Below, one piece after another: positions 19,380 to 28,516 of a stretch of 64,000 nucleotides of DNA. Each line of letters opens with the position of its first letter. The first letter of the stretch is position 1. Origin of the DNA: Desulfurobacterium atlanticum (GTDB lineage: Bacteria; Aquificota; Aquificia; Desulfurobacteriales; Desulfurobacteriaceae); NCBI RefSeq assembly GCF_900188395.1, contig NZ_FZOB01000002.1, forward strand, positions 155,076-219,075, read 5' to 3'. A model generated the notes under the pieces. The model did not search any database. It saw only the letters and a program-made list of their open reading frames with translations, and had not been told where the DNA came from. The position numbers and the translations under genes are program-made.

Positions 19380-21089
19380 TTGAAACTTAATAGATTTCTT
19401 GAGAGTTATGAAATAAGAGAATCCTGTTTTGAAACTATTAAACCTTTACAGGAGATAATAACAAAACGAGAGATTATCTCCATAGGACGAGAGCTTAAAG
19501 AGTATATTGACAGAAGATTTCCTGAATACAGAAAGCTTTTAAAGAACTCTCAAATTTCAAAAGGACTGTTCGCAGAAACAATATACGACTTCTACAAAAG
19601 TTTGTTTAGCAGAGAAACCCTCATATTAATGGTTAACTCCATTTTAAAACTTCACGAGAAAAGAGGTATTAACATAGTTGATTTTCTTGAAGTTTATTCT
19701 CTGTTTGTGGAGAAATTACTGACACTTCTATTCTGTAGGCTGGATAAAAAAGATAAGCAAATATATAAAACAGCATCAAAACTGCTCTTTGCAATAGGTG
19801 AATACATTTTAAATATAAGGAAAGAAGAACTTAAATTAATAGAAAGAGACCCTATAACAGGTGTATTTCCAAGGTATAAAATAACAAGCTTTTTTGAAAA
19901 GTACAGAGAAGAAAAAGACCACTATGGATTTATTGTTGATATAAGAAATTTTGGCAATATAAACACTGTCCTTGGATATGAAGCAGGAGACAGTATCCTT
20001 GTTTTTGTTTCCAACCTTCTTAAGGAAAATTTGGGGCAAAACAGTGGAGAAAATGTTTTCAGGCTACAGGGAGACCAGTTTTTTGTCTTTGTAAAAGGAA
20101 AAAATAGTGATAGCATAAAAGCTCAACTTGAAAGTGTTGTGGATTATGCAAAAAAACACTCTCCAACAGTCCATTTCCAGGGCAAATCCCGCAAAGTGCA
20201 GATTCCACTTATATGCGTGGGAGCAAAACTGGAGGAATCCTGTGAATATTCATGCTTTATGTGGACTCTTGAAAACGCTTTAAAAGAGTATAAAAAATTA
20301 AAAAAAACAGGGGTTTACCTTCTTGATGAAAAAGTTAAGAACCAGTGCTTTATTCAAAGAGAAAACATAAAACAGGTAATTGAAGCGATTGAGGAAAAAA
20401 GAATAACCTTTGCACTTCAAAAAATCTTTGATATTTCAGAAAAGCAGATTTTTGGCTACGAGGCTCTTGCAAGATTGATAAATAAGCACGGCGACATAGT
20501 TTCAGCTTCTGTATTTTTTAACAATTTAAATGCCTATTCCCTTGATGAAGAGATAGATATGATTGTGATTGACAAAGTTTTTCACTTTAAAAGTAGAGCA
20601 GGTATAAAAGAGAATATATCTGTTAATGTTTCAAATACCCTTCTTGAAGGAAACTTAAATTTCCTGATTACCACTGCAGATAAATACAACATCAATCCGA
20701 AAGAAATTGTCATAGAATTAACAGAAAGACAGAACCTTTCGTTAATTTCAAACCTTGAAGAAAAAATAGAATACCTGAAAGAAGCCGGATTTAAAATATT
20801 TATTGATGATTTTGGAGTTGACTATGCTAATTTTCATCTACTTGAAAAAATAAAAGTTGACGGTGTTAAAATAGATGGGAAGTTTATTAGAGATATAAAT
20901 ATAAATCCAATTGATAGAGAATTTGTGTCTTTTGTCCTTTCCATAGCCAGAACTCTAAATATCCATGTTGTAGCAGAATATGTTGAAAACCGTGAAATCT
21001 TAAAAACACTTGAAGAGCTTTCATCAGACCAAAAAGTGAAAGTTTTAGGACAGGGATATCTGTTTGGCAAACCAGAGGTCAAAACCTAA
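19380..21089 (+). CDS. EAL-domain c-di-GMP phosphodiesterase with degenerate GGDEF domain
   Basis: Probably a cytoplasmic c-di-GMP-degrading enzyme. Residues 1-145 form a helical N-terminal region of unknown role. Residues about 150-300 are a GGDEF-type domain (RDPITGVFPRYK) whose active loop reads LQGDQF instead of GGDEF, so cyclase activity is unlikely. The EAL domain (about 330-569) keeps all the key residues: YEALARL, VNVSN, ELTER, IDDFG, KIDG, AEYVE and GQGYLFGKP. I chose the TTG at 19380 because GAGGG lies 6 nt upstream; a TTG at 19368 is the alternative. No membrane or sensor domain is seen. It precedes an unknown gene and a prepilin peptidase, which hints at a link to pili. Confidence 0.85.
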   Translation: MKLNRFLESYEIRESCFETIKPLQEIITKREIISIGRELKEYIDRRFPEYRKLLKNSQISKGLFAETIYDFYKSLFSRETLILMVNSILKLHEKRGINIVDFLEVYSLFVEKLLTLLFCRLDKKDKQIYKTASKLLFAIGEYILNIRKEELKLIERDPITGVFPRYKITSFFEKYREEKDHYGFIVDIRNFGNINTVLGYEAGDSILVFVSNLLKENLGQNSGENVFRLQGDQFFVFVKGKNSDSIKAQLESVVDYAKKHSPTVHFQGKSRKVQIPLICVGAKLEESCEYSCFMWTLENALKEYKKLKKTGVYLLDEKVKNQCFIQRENIKQVIEAIEEKRITFALQKIFDISEKQIFGYEALARLINKHGDIVSASVFFNNLNAYSLDEEIDMIVIDKVFHFKSRAGIKENISVNVSNTLLEGNLNFLITTADKYNINPKEIVIELTERQNLSLISNLEEKIEYLKEAGFKIFIDDFGVDYANFHLLEKIKVDGVKIDGKFIRDININPIDREFVSFVLSIARTLNIHVVAEYVENREILKTLEELSSDQKVKVLGQGYLFGKPEVKT

Positions 21090-21130
21090 ATTTACATTTT
21101 CGTTATAATTTTCCCGGAGGTTTTTTACAG

Positions 21131-21718
21131 ATGAAACTCAAAATAGACGGAAAGGAACAGGTAATTAATATAGATACAAAAAAATACAAAAAATTAAAGG
21201 AAGTCTTAAGACTTGTTGAATTTCATTATCTTTTCCCAAGCAGAGTTATAAGAACAGTGGAAGTAAAAGGAAAACCGGTACCCCCTGATATGCTTGATTT
21301 TATAGAGAATGTTTCCGAGATAAACATAATCACTGACTCAACAGCAAATTTTATAAAAAAACACATTGAGCTTTCTGTGATAGCTCTTGACTCAATGGAA
21401 AATGCTGTGGAAGCTGTGATTGAATCTTTTGACACATCTTCTGACCTTGCCAGACTGCACCTTAATTACATAACAGACTCTATTTTAAAAACCGTAGAGA
21501 TAGTTGAAAAAGGAAGCAACTTTCTTCCGTTGCTGGAAGACAGTGAAGAAGCTGTGGTAAATATTGAAGAAAAAATCTTAAAACTCAACGAACTTGAAGA
21601 TAAAGAAGAAATCATAAAATTTCTTAAAGAGGAACTTTTAGAAGGCGTTGAAAAGTGGAAGGAGTTTCTTTTAAGACTTCTAATGACAATGGAAAATAGC
21701 TCCAGGGAGACCCATTAA
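21131..21718 (+). CDS. Hypothetical protein upstream of prepilin peptidase
   Basis: I do not recognise this 195-residue protein. The first 60 residues look beta-rich and ligand-like (KLKIDGKEQVINIDTKK...VEVKGKPVPPD); the rest is strongly helical and acidic with heptad-like leucines (EEKILKLNELEDKEEIIKFL), suggesting a coiled coil or bundle. There is no signal peptide or membrane segment. GGAGG precedes the ATG. Its TAA overlaps the ATG of the prepilin peptidase gene (TAATG), so the two are probably translated together and may work together. Confidence 0.75.
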   Translation: MKLKIDGKEQVINIDTKKYKKLKEVLRLVEFHYLFPSRVIRTVEVKGKPVPPDMLDFIENVSEINIITDSTANFIKKHIELSVIALDSMENAVEAVIESFDTSSDLARLHLNYITDSILKTVEIVEKGSNFLPLLEDSEEAVVNIEEKILKLNELEDKEEIIKFLKEELLEGVEKWKEFLLRLLMTMENSSRETH

Positions 21719-22491
21719 TGGTATATTCCAGCCTATTTCCTGTCTTTATCGGTTTTTTTCTCGGATTGATAGTTGGCAGTTTCCTAAATGTGTGTATATA
21801 CAGAATTCCGAAAGAAGAATCCATAATCTTTCCCGGTTCCCACTGCCCCCACTGCAATCACCTGATAAAGTGGTATGACAACATTCCGGTTTTAAGCTAT
21901 ATCTTTCTTAAAGGAAGATGCCGTTATTGTGGAAAAAAAATATCTCCAATATATCCTATGGTTGAGATATTAACGGGTATTTTTACCGCTCTTCTATTTT
22001 TCAAATTTAAACTCTCTTTTGATGCTTTTTATTACAGTATCCTGACCTGGTTTCTAATAGCTATCTCTTTTATAGATATAAAAGAACTTCAGGTTCCTGT
22101 TAAACCATGCTATTTCACAATGGTTTTCGGTATGGCATTTTCAATCTTCACAAAAACAAACACTTTCATAGATTCTATTTTAGGAGCATCTCTTGGTGCA
22201 GGAATTATACTTTTTATAATAGAGACCTATTACATAATTAAAGGTAAAGAGGGAATGGGTTACGGAGATGCAAACATCCTTGCAACAATAGGGGCTTTTC
22301 TTGGATGGAAAAAGGTGTTTTTCGTTATTATGCTGGCATCAATGGTTGGTGCTGTGGTAGGAATCTTGATTTCAATAAAAGAGAAAAAGCACGGAGACAC
22401 TCCGATACCTTTTGGACCCTTTCTTTCCATAGGTGGATATCTTACAATATTTGTAGGAAATTTGCTTCTTAAATTTTATCTGGGGGTATAG
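21718..22491 (+). CDS. pilD: Type IV prepilin peptidase
   Basis: This membrane aspartyl protease cuts and N-methylates type IV pilins and related pseudopilins. The N-terminal methyltransferase-type domain has the two CxxC zinc pairs (C43/C46 in CPHC, C68/C71 in CRYC). The A24 peptidase part has the two catalytic aspartates, D120 in FIDIKEL and D184 in the GMGYGD motif. It has eight or so membrane segments in 257 residues. It sits between two unrecognised genes and downstream of a c-di-GMP phosphodiesterase. No pilin gene is next to it. Confidence 0.93.
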   Translation: MVYSSLFPVFIGFFLGLIVGSFLNVCIYRIPKEESIIFPGSHCPHCNHLIKWYDNIPVLSYIFLKGRCRYCGKKISPIYPMVEILTGIFTALLFFKFKLSFDAFYYSILTWFLIAISFIDIKELQVPVKPCYFTMVFGMAFSIFTKTNTFIDSILGASLGAGIILFIIETYYIIKGKEGMGYGDANILATIGAFLGWKKVFFVIMLASMVGAVVGILISIKEKKHGDTPIPFGPFLSIGGYLTIFVGNLLLKFYLGV

Positions 22492-23022
22492 TTGGGCTAT
22501 TCCTTAAACTCGGATATAAGCTGTGGAAGTAAAAAATTCCATGTTCAGACAGAATTTTACAGCAGTTCACAGAAAATAGTTACCAACATATTTTTAAATG
22601 GAAACATAATAAAGAGGATTGAGAAAGCTCCAGAAACAGATAATCTTGAGCATGAGATAAAACAACAGCATAATTTTGTGGTAGAAAAATTAACCACAGC
22701 ATTGAAAGAGAAAATAGCATGCACCCAAAATACAGAGAAAAACGAAAAAGGAAAGTTCCCTTTAAGGGAAAACTCAAACAGAGAGAGCTGCTTTAAACCC
22801 GGTAAAAATCTGGCTGAAAAACTGATAAAAGAAAAACCCGGAGAAAGAGCTTTTAAGGAAATTGTAAAACGTAAGCCGGGAAAAAAATTGGTGGAAAAGT
22901 TAGTAGAGAAAAAGCCGGGAAAAGAAATTTTTGAAAAAATAATAGAGAAGCACCCTGGTGAAGAAACATTTAAGAAAACAAAAAAGTTTCTTGATACACT
23001 GTTTAACATGCTTAAAGATTAA
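22492..23022 (+). CDS. Hypothetical protein with five 13-residue KPG repeats
   Basis: An unrecognised 176-residue, highly charged protein. It starts with TTG directly after the prepilin peptidase TAG, with GGGGG upstream. Residues 1-50 look like a small beta domain (FHVQTEFYSSSQKIVTNIFL). Residues 102-166 are five in-register 13-residue repeats, each beginning K-P-G (H-P-G in the last) and continuing as a Lys/Glu/Leu/Ile amphipathic helix. No signal peptide or membrane segment is seen. The stop lies inside the end of the convergent HAD gene (11 bp overlap). Cotranscription with pilD suggests a pilus-related role, but nothing proves it. Confidence 0.7.
   Translation: MGYSLNSDISCGSKKFHVQTEFYSSSQKIVTNIFLNGNIIKRIEKAPETDNLEHEIKQQHNFVVEKLTTALKEKIACTQNTEKNEKGKFPLRENSNRESCFKPGKNLAEKLIKEKPGERAFKEIVKRKPGKKLVEKLVEKKPGKEIFEKIIEKHPGEETFKKTKKFLDTLFNMLKD
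22795..22989 (+). repeat. Five tandem 39-bp coding repeats (KPG repeats)
   Basis: Codons 102-166 of the preceding gene form five 13-codon units without insertions: units start at residues 102, 115, 128, 141 and 154. The consensus is K-P-G-(K/E)-x-x-x-(E/K)-(K/E)-(L/I)-(I/V)-x-x. The DNA copies have diverged, so selection seems to act on the protein. Confidence 0.85.
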
Positions 23023-23626
23023 TTATGCTGAGTATATCAGCAGGTTTTCTTACTATAAAATTGGGATTGTACCGTAAAAGATTTTCTTCTGTGTTAAACC
23101 CCCATGTAACAGCCACAGAAACCACTCCCGCTTTTTTTGCCGCCACAACATCCCTTCCTTCATCTCCCACATAGTAAACCTGATCAAATCTCTCTTTTAA
23201 AGTTTTTAAAATCCTCCACTTTCGCGATAGAAAAGGAGAAGTTTTAACAAAAGAGAATATCTGATAAATTCCTTCTCTCTCAAGAACCGTTCTTATAAAG
23301 GAAAAAGAGTTTGTAGAAACTATACCAAGGGAATAACCTTTCTCTCTGAGTTTAAAAAGAATCTCTTTTACATCCGGTAAAACAGTAAAGCTACCTCCCT
23401 TTTTACTTTGATTTATCAAAAATCTTAAAGTCAAAATAAGCGGAAAAACTTTGTAGGATGCTATACGGTATTCTTTAATAAATTCGGAGAAGGAGTATTC
23501 TCTTAATATATTTCTATTCTCTATTCTGGAAATCCTGAAAAATGGAGCAAGCTGATTGTAAGCGTCTATAACCGTATCATAAGTATCCACCATAGTTCCA
23601 TCAAAATCAAATACTACCGCTATCAA
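23012..23626 (-). CDS. HAD-family phosphatase
   Basis: A haloacid-dehalogenase-type hydrolase, similar in layout to phosphoglycolate phosphatases. Motif I is FDFDGTMVD with nucleophile Asp7 and acid Asp9; motif II is IVSTNS; motif III Lys lies in LSRKWRIL; motif IV is YVGDEGRDVVAAKKAG. A helical cap (residues 17-75) matches subclass I. At 204 residues the size is normal. The TTG start overlaps the coaBC stop (TTGA). The substrate cannot be read from sequence; clearing 2-phosphoglycolate or a nucleotide is possible. Confidence 0.85.
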   Translation of the reverse strand: MIAVVFDFDGTMVDTYDTVIDAYNQLAPFFRISRIENRNILREYSFSEFIKEYRIASYKVFPLILTLRFLINQSKKGGSFTVLPDVKEILFKLREKGYSLGIVSTNSFSFIRTVLEREGIYQIFSFVKTSPFLSRKWRILKTLKERFDQVYYVGDEGRDVVAAKKAGVVSVAVTWGFNTEENLLRYNPNFIVRKPADILSIINL

Positions 23627-24807
23627 TTCAACATTCCGCCAACAACTTTTAAAATGGAAAAGGCTACTTCTCTTTTAGTTCCAGAAAAGCGTTTTTCAAA
23701 ATCTTCTCCAATAACAATACAGGAGGTCTTATCACTTCCGAAAACCCCCTTTTTAACGTCATTTGCAACAATAAAGTCAAGATTTTTTTCCATAAGTTTT
23801 TTTCTCGCGTTTTCAACAATGTTTTCCGTTTCTGCTGCAAAACCGACAACCGTTTTCACTTTTTTAGAAGCAGAAACCTCTGCAAGAATATCCGGAGTTC
23901 TTTTTAGTTTTAAAATAAACTCGCCACAATTTTTCTTTATTTTATTTTCTGCTTTCTGGACAGGAGTAAAATCTCCAACCGCCGCAGCAGATATAAAAAT
24001 ATCTGTTCCTTCAAGGTTTTTTAAAACAGCCCTTCTCATCTCATCAACAGTTTCAACTTCAATAAAATTTCTTAGATTATAAGGAGGTTTCAAACATGTT
24101 TTCCCAGATATAAGAACAACATCAGCTCCAGCAGCTACAGCCATCTCGGCAAGTGCATACCCCATTTTTCCAGAAGATGGATTTGATATAAATCTTACCG
24201 GGTCTATATATTCTCTTGTTGGACCTGCAGTAATAACAATTTTTTTTCCCTTTAAGAACTTTGGAACAAAATAAGATTCAACAGCCTGAACTATCTTTCC
24301 GATATCTGCAAGCCTGCCTTTCCCTTTTACTCCGCAGGCAAGTTCACCTTCATCAGAATCAACAACAAAATATCCTCTCTCTTTCAGAATTTCAATGTTT
24401 TTCAAAGTCGCAGGATTGTTGTACATGTTCACATTCATCGCAGGACAGATTATTCCTCTTCCCATAACAAGCGCTGTAGCAGTTACAGGATTATCAGCTA
24501 TTCCACAGGCTATTTTTGCAATTGTGTTTGCAGTAGCCGGTGCAACTATAAAAAGGTCAACAGTTGAACCTAAAGTGGTATGCCTTATCTCTGGAGAATC
24601 TTCAGAAACCACATTTTTGTAAACTTCATGTCCAGAAAGAGTTTTAAGAGCAATTTCAGGAACAAATTTTAAGCCGGCCTCGGTAACGGCAGTAAAAACA
24701 TCAGCTCCCCTTCTCTGCAACTCTCTTAAAAGCTCTATGCTTTTATAAGCAGCGATGCTTCCTGTTATACCAAGGAGTATCTTTTTTCCATCAAGTGTTT
24801 TTTCCAC
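23623..24807 (-). CDS. coaBC: Bifunctional phosphopantothenoylcysteine synthetase/decarboxylase
   Basis: CoaBC makes 4'-phosphopantetheine for coenzyme A. The N-terminal flavoprotein decarboxylase (1-185) has GITGSIAAYKSIELLREL, the catalytic His76 in RHTTLG, PAMNVNMY (122-129) and Cys158 in ELACGVKGKGRL. The C-terminal CTP-dependent synthetase has ITAGPTREYIDPVRFISN, SSGKMGYALAEMA, AAVGDFTP and the KIKK-type lysines. The length of 394 is standard. The start is GTG with AGGAG upstream, inside the 3' end of the ClC gene (17 bp overlap). Confidence 0.95.
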   Translation of the reverse strand: MEKTLDGKKILLGITGSIAAYKSIELLRELQRRGADVFTAVTEAGLKFVPEIALKTLSGHEVYKNVVSEDSPEIRHTTLGSTVDLFIVAPATANTIAKIACGIADNPVTATALVMGRGIICPAMNVNMYNNPATLKNIEILKERGYFVVDSDEGELACGVKGKGRLADIGKIVQAVESYFVPKFLKGKKIVITAGPTREYIDPVRFISNPSSGKMGYALAEMAVAAGADVVLISGKTCLKPPYNLRNFIEVETVDEMRRAVLKNLEGTDIFISAAAVGDFTPVQKAENKIKKNCGEFILKLKRTPDILAEVSASKKVKTVVGFAAETENIVENARKKLMEKNLDFIVANDVKKGVFGSDKTSCIVIGEDFEKRFSGTKREVAFSILKVVGGMLN

Positions 24808-26140
24808 GACAGCCTACTCCTTTTATCAGCGGTTTAATATCTATCTCCTGCCCAAGATATAAACTAAAACCAAAGCTTGTAGTATAGCTTGTAATGACAG
24901 CAGCAGTCATAGGAATAACAACATCAGCATTACTCATTTCGGTAATCATAACTATCGCCGCAAGAGGTGTTTTCGCTCCTGCTGCAAGAGCCGCTCCCAT
25001 CCCTGCAAGAGAAAACATAACTATCTGGTCAGGAAAGATATGGCCGAACATATTACCCATAGCAGCACCTATTATCAAATTTGGAAGAACAAGTCCCCCT
25101 GGAATGCCAAATCCTAAAGTTAAACTTGTAATAACCATAACTCCAACAATTATTGCAACATCTATCCAGATAGGAATGGGAATCTGGGCAATATGAGAAA
25201 CTATCCTCATATCCGCAGGTGCTGATAAAATCTCAGTATCATGAATGGCTAAATAAAGAAGAAAAAGCACAGGCAGAGAAATTATAGTGCCTACTAAAGG
25301 CCTCTTTAAAGGTTCAAAAAACTGAGAAACACAACAACCTGTATGAAAAAGAAAAGTGTAAATATAAATAACAAAAGAGATGGCAAGTCCCATAATAACA
25401 AGATATGGAATGCTATCAAGCGTCCACACAGGTCTCTTTGTAAGGTAGATAAAAGCACTTTCTCCTCTAAAAAATGTAAAAGTAAGATAACTTGTAATTG
25501 AAGCAATAATCATCGGAACAAACGGAGAATAATCAAAATCGTACATATTCTCAAGTTCCATAGCAAAAATGGAACTTCCAAGAGGTGCTTTAAGCAGTGC
25601 ACCGGTAAATGCACCTCCTCCGATAAGACCTAAAATATTTTTAAACTTTTTACTAAAACCATAAGCTTTCCCAAGCCATTCACCTATAGCCACACCTATA
25701 AAAAAGGAAGGCCCTTCCCTTCCTGCGATAAAACCTCCTGCCAGCACTAAAGTGGATGATATAAACTTTAAAAAAATCAACCTTGCAGGAAGAAAATATT
25801 TGGTTTTAAGATGCACTATAGCATAGCCTATCCCAGGACCACCAACCACAGGGTCTATCAAAAGAGTATAACCAACAACAAGAGCAATTAAAACAGGATA
25901 GATAAAAAAGAGAATCTCATGAAACGACAAAAGTTTATTAATTTCAACAATTAAAAGATCCATGAACGCAGCTATGGAACCTGTAACTATCCCAACGGTA
26001 AAAGCATACGGAATCCATCTCCCGAGAAAATACGAGATTGATAAAAGATCAAATCTCAGCTTTAAATTAACCTTTGCACAACCTTTTAGATATTCCCATA
26101 CAAGATTTATCTTTTCTCTGTTAAACAATAATTTCTCCAT
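24791..26140 (-). CDS. ClC-family chloride channel or Cl-/H+ antiporter, no CBS domains
   Basis: An integral membrane ClC protein of 449 residues. Family motifs are visible: GREGPSFFIG (the GxEGP element), IGGGAFTGALLKAPLGSSIFAMELE, and GIPGGLVLPNLIIGA in the position of the GxFxP anion-binding loop. The GSGIP element near helix D is replaced by VVGGPGIG. It ends without CBS domains, unlike the second ClC 2.4 kb upstream. Position in an operon with htpX, mutL and coaBC says little about its role; acid or osmotic stress export of chloride is the usual guess. Confidence 0.88.
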   Translation of the reverse strand: MEKLLFNREKINLVWEYLKGCAKVNLKLRFDLLSISYFLGRWIPYAFTVGIVTGSIAAFMDLLIVEINKLLSFHEILFFIYPVLIALVVGYTLLIDPVVGGPGIGYAIVHLKTKYFLPARLIFLKFISSTLVLAGGFIAGREGPSFFIGVAIGEWLGKAYGFSKKFKNILGLIGGGAFTGALLKAPLGSSIFAMELENMYDFDYSPFVPMIIASITSYLTFTFFRGESAFIYLTKRPVWTLDSIPYLVIMGLAISFVIYIYTFLFHTGCCVSQFFEPLKRPLVGTIISLPVLFLLYLAIHDTEILSAPADMRIVSHIAQIPIPIWIDVAIIVGVMVITSLTLGFGIPGGLVLPNLIIGAAMGNMFGHIFPDQIVMFSLAGMGAALAAGAKTPLAAIVMITEMSNADVVIPMTAAVITSYTTSFGFSLYLGQEIDIKPLIKGVGCRGKNT

Positions 26141-26146
26141 AAAAAA

Positions 26147-27049
26147 TTAAAACCTGAAAAACTCTCTAACTCTGCCAAAAAGTTTCTCCGCAAGTTCAAG
26201 AAGACGCCTGATTCTTTCTTCTGTAGGTGGATGAGTGGAAAACAGAGCAGCCAGACCTTCACCTTTAAAGGGATTCACAATAAACATGTGAGAAGTTACA
26301 GGTTTTACTTCAGCTTCAACAACTCCAGGAGGAAGCCCTTTAGCATAAAGCTCAAGTTTTTTTAAAGCACTTGCAAGAGCTTCAGGTTTTTGTGATATTA
26401 TACCGCCCACTTCATCAGCCTTATACTCTCTTGAACGGGAAATAGCCAATCTGATAAGAGTCGCTGCTATAGGAGCAAGTATCACCATCAGAATTAGCCC
26501 TACGGTCTCAGCCAGGCCATTATCTTCATCATCTCTTCTTCCAAAACCAAAAAACATCATCCATCTTGCCATATCAGCAAGCATAACTATTGCACTTGCC
26601 ATAGTGGCTGCTACAGCCGAGATAAGAGTGTCTCTGTTTTTAATGTGAGCTATCTCGTGGGCTAAAACTCCCTCAAGCTCATCTCTGTTTAAAATCTCCA
26701 TAATTTTGGTGGTAACGCATACAACTCCGTGAGCAGGATCTCTTCCGGTGGCAAACGCGTTTGGAACATCCATAGGTACTATGGCAACCTTTGGCTTTGG
26801 AATTTCGGCGGCTTTTGAAAGTTTTTCTACAATTTCGTGAAGTTCAGGGGCATCATCAGGAGAAACTTCTCTGGCACCATACATAGAGAGCACTATTTTG
26901 TCTGAGAAAAACCAGCTTGCAAAGTTCATTGCAGAAGCTAAGAAAAATGCAAATATCATTCCGGTGGTGCCACCCACCAGTTTGCCGAATGCAAGAAGAA
27001 TACCTGATAAAAGACCTAAGAGGAGAACTGTTTTAATTGTATTTCCCAT
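26147..27049 (-). CDS. htpX: Membrane metalloprotease HtpX (M48)
   Basis: HtpX is a zinc protease in the membrane that cuts misfolded membrane proteins. It has two N-terminal membrane helices (residues 6-50), the zinc motif HEIAHIKNRD, two further membrane segments, and the third zinc ligand region SREYKADEVGG. FSTHPPTEERI near the C terminus is typical. I chose the ATG at 27049, which has GAGAGG five bases upstream, over a GTG two codons earlier. It lies 12 bp after mutL and 6 bp before the ClC gene, all on the minus strand. Confidence 0.93.
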   Translation of the reverse strand: MGNTIKTVLLLGLLSGILLAFGKLVGGTTGMIFAFFLASAMNFASWFFSDKIVLSMYGAREVSPDDAPELHEIVEKLSKAAEIPKPKVAIVPMDVPNAFATGRDPAHGVVCVTTKIMEILNRDELEGVLAHEIAHIKNRDTLISAVAATMASAIVMLADMARWMMFFGFGRRDDEDNGLAETVGLILMVILAPIAATLIRLAISRSREYKADEVGGIISQKPEALASALKKLELYAKGLPPGVVEAEVKPVTSHMFIVNPFKGEGLAALFSTHPPTEERIRRLLELAEKLFGRVREFFRF

Positions 27050-27061
27050 AAACACCTCTCT

Positions 27062-28516
27062 TTAAATTCTACCAAGCTTTTTTAAAATTTCCCGCTTTCT
27101 TATCCTATAAAATATAGGCCTTCCGTGGGGGCAAACATTCTTCTCTTTACAGGAAAGATAAAGATTTATCAACTTTTGAACATCATCTATTGAAACAAAA
27201 GTTGTGCCACCCTTTATAGCCCTTTTACAGGCAACAGAAGCAATAGATTCAGGAGACTCTCCATTCAACAGCTTGTAAACATCTTCAACAGTTAAGATAG
27301 AAGGGATTGAAACAACTTTATAAAAATTTTTCTCTTTTACAACCTCTACTCCGAATCTTCCCAAAGTGACAACTTTCTGGTAATCCTCTATTCTTTCTCC
27401 AATTTCAACATTTACTCTATCAACTTCTCCTTTAAACAGCTTTTCAAGCAGAAGTTCATAGTTAACCCTTTCATGAAGAAGGTGCTTATCAAAAAAATAG
27501 TAATACTCTCCATCTTCACATATAACAACGGTATCATCACTACCTATTATGTTTAACCTGCTTTGATAAAAAGCCTCTTCCGTCTCTTTTAATAACCTTC
27601 GGGTAGCAAACGAAGGAAACTTATACAAAGACGTATCCACTTTTTTTTCAATTTCATCAAGAATATTTCTAATGTTTTTTAAAATTACTCTATCCTTTAA
27701 TGGAGATAGGTTTACATCAACAGACGAAGGAGGAACATCTATAAACAAAACATACTCATCAATCATCAACTTTTTTAAAAGTTCCGAAATCTCTTTAACA
27801 ATCACAGGCCTTCTGTTAACAAAAATCTTCCTGACCTTTCCGCTTTTCCCTTCAAATGAAGTTTTAAAAAAACCGATGAAGAATCTACCTTCAGCAACTT
27901 TAAAATTGGTAATTCCGACCATCTTCACTCTCTCAACCAGAGAAGAAGGATAGAATACCCTATCTCCTACTTTAAAAAAAATAGACTCGTTTGCCAACGC
28001 ATAATCCATAATAACAGCTTTCATCTTTGTTTTCTCTGCTTTTGAAATCTCCCGTTTTCTGATAGGAGCATTAAAATAAAGATTTGAAACAGATACAGCC
28101 GTACCCCCTGAAAATGTTATCGGTTTATAATCAACAATTTCTCCTCCTCTGACAAAAATCTCTCCCCCAATATCTTCATTAAAATATCTGCTTTTTATTC
28201 TTAATTCGGAAAACAGAGAAATAGCGTGCAGCGCTTCTCCTCTAAATCCGTAGGTTTTAAGTCTGTTGAAGTCGTCAATGGAAAAAATTTTACTGGTAGC
28301 AAACCTTTCAACAGAGAGAGGAAGGTCTTCTAAAGGAATTCCCTCACCGTCATCAACCACTTTAAACTCAAAAGGAGAAACAATATCAACAACTATTTTA
28401 GAAGCATTGGCATCTATGCTGTTTTCTATAAGCTCTTTCAAAACGGCAGAGGGAGAAACAGCTATCTGTCCAGCCGCTATTTTTGAAATTATACTTTCAT
28501 CAAGCCGATGTATCAT
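27062..28516 (-). CDS. mutL: DNA mismatch repair protein MutL
   Basis: MutL links mismatch recognition to strand incision. The N-terminal GHKL ATPase has KELIENSIDA, DDGEGI, SKI and GFRGEAL. The C-terminal domain carries endonuclease motifs in variant form: DKHLLHERVNYE for DQHA(x)2E(x)4E, ACKRAIK for ACHxAxK, and an intact CPHGRP. At 484 residues it is short, with a compact linker. I chose the ATG at 28516 (MIHRLDESIISKIAAGQ), which has AGGAAA upstream and matches the family N terminus; the longer frame would add 12 unrelated residues. It overlaps the ClC-CBS gene by 17 bp. No mutS is in the window. Confidence 0.93.
   Translation of the reverse strand: MIHRLDESIISKIAAGQIAVSPSAVLKELIENSIDANASKIVVDIVSPFEFKVVDDGEGIPLEDLPLSVERFATSKIFSIDDFNRLKTYGFRGEALHAISLFSELRIKSRYFNEDIGGEIFVRGGEIVDYKPITFSGGTAVSVSNLYFNAPIRKREISKAEKTKMKAVIMDYALANESIFFKVGDRVFYPSSLVERVKMVGITNFKVAEGRFFIGFFKTSFEGKSGKVRKIFVNRRPVIVKEISELLKKLMIDEYVLFIDVPPSSVDVNLSPLKDRVILKNIRNILDEIEKKVDTSLYKFPSFATRRLLKETEEAFYQSRLNIIGSDDTVVICEDGEYYYFFDKHLLHERVNYELLLEKLFKGEVDRVNVEIGERIEDYQKVVTLGRFGVEVVKEKNFYKVVSIPSILTVEDVYKLLNGESPESIASVACKRAIKGGTTFVSIDDVQKLINLYLSCKEKNVCPHGRPIFYRIRKREILKKLGRI

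Noticed and set aside
22795..22989. Tandem repeats as a possible mobile or CRISPR-like DNA repeat
   Set aside because: The 39-bp units differ at the DNA level but keep the 13-residue protein pattern, so they are coding repeats.
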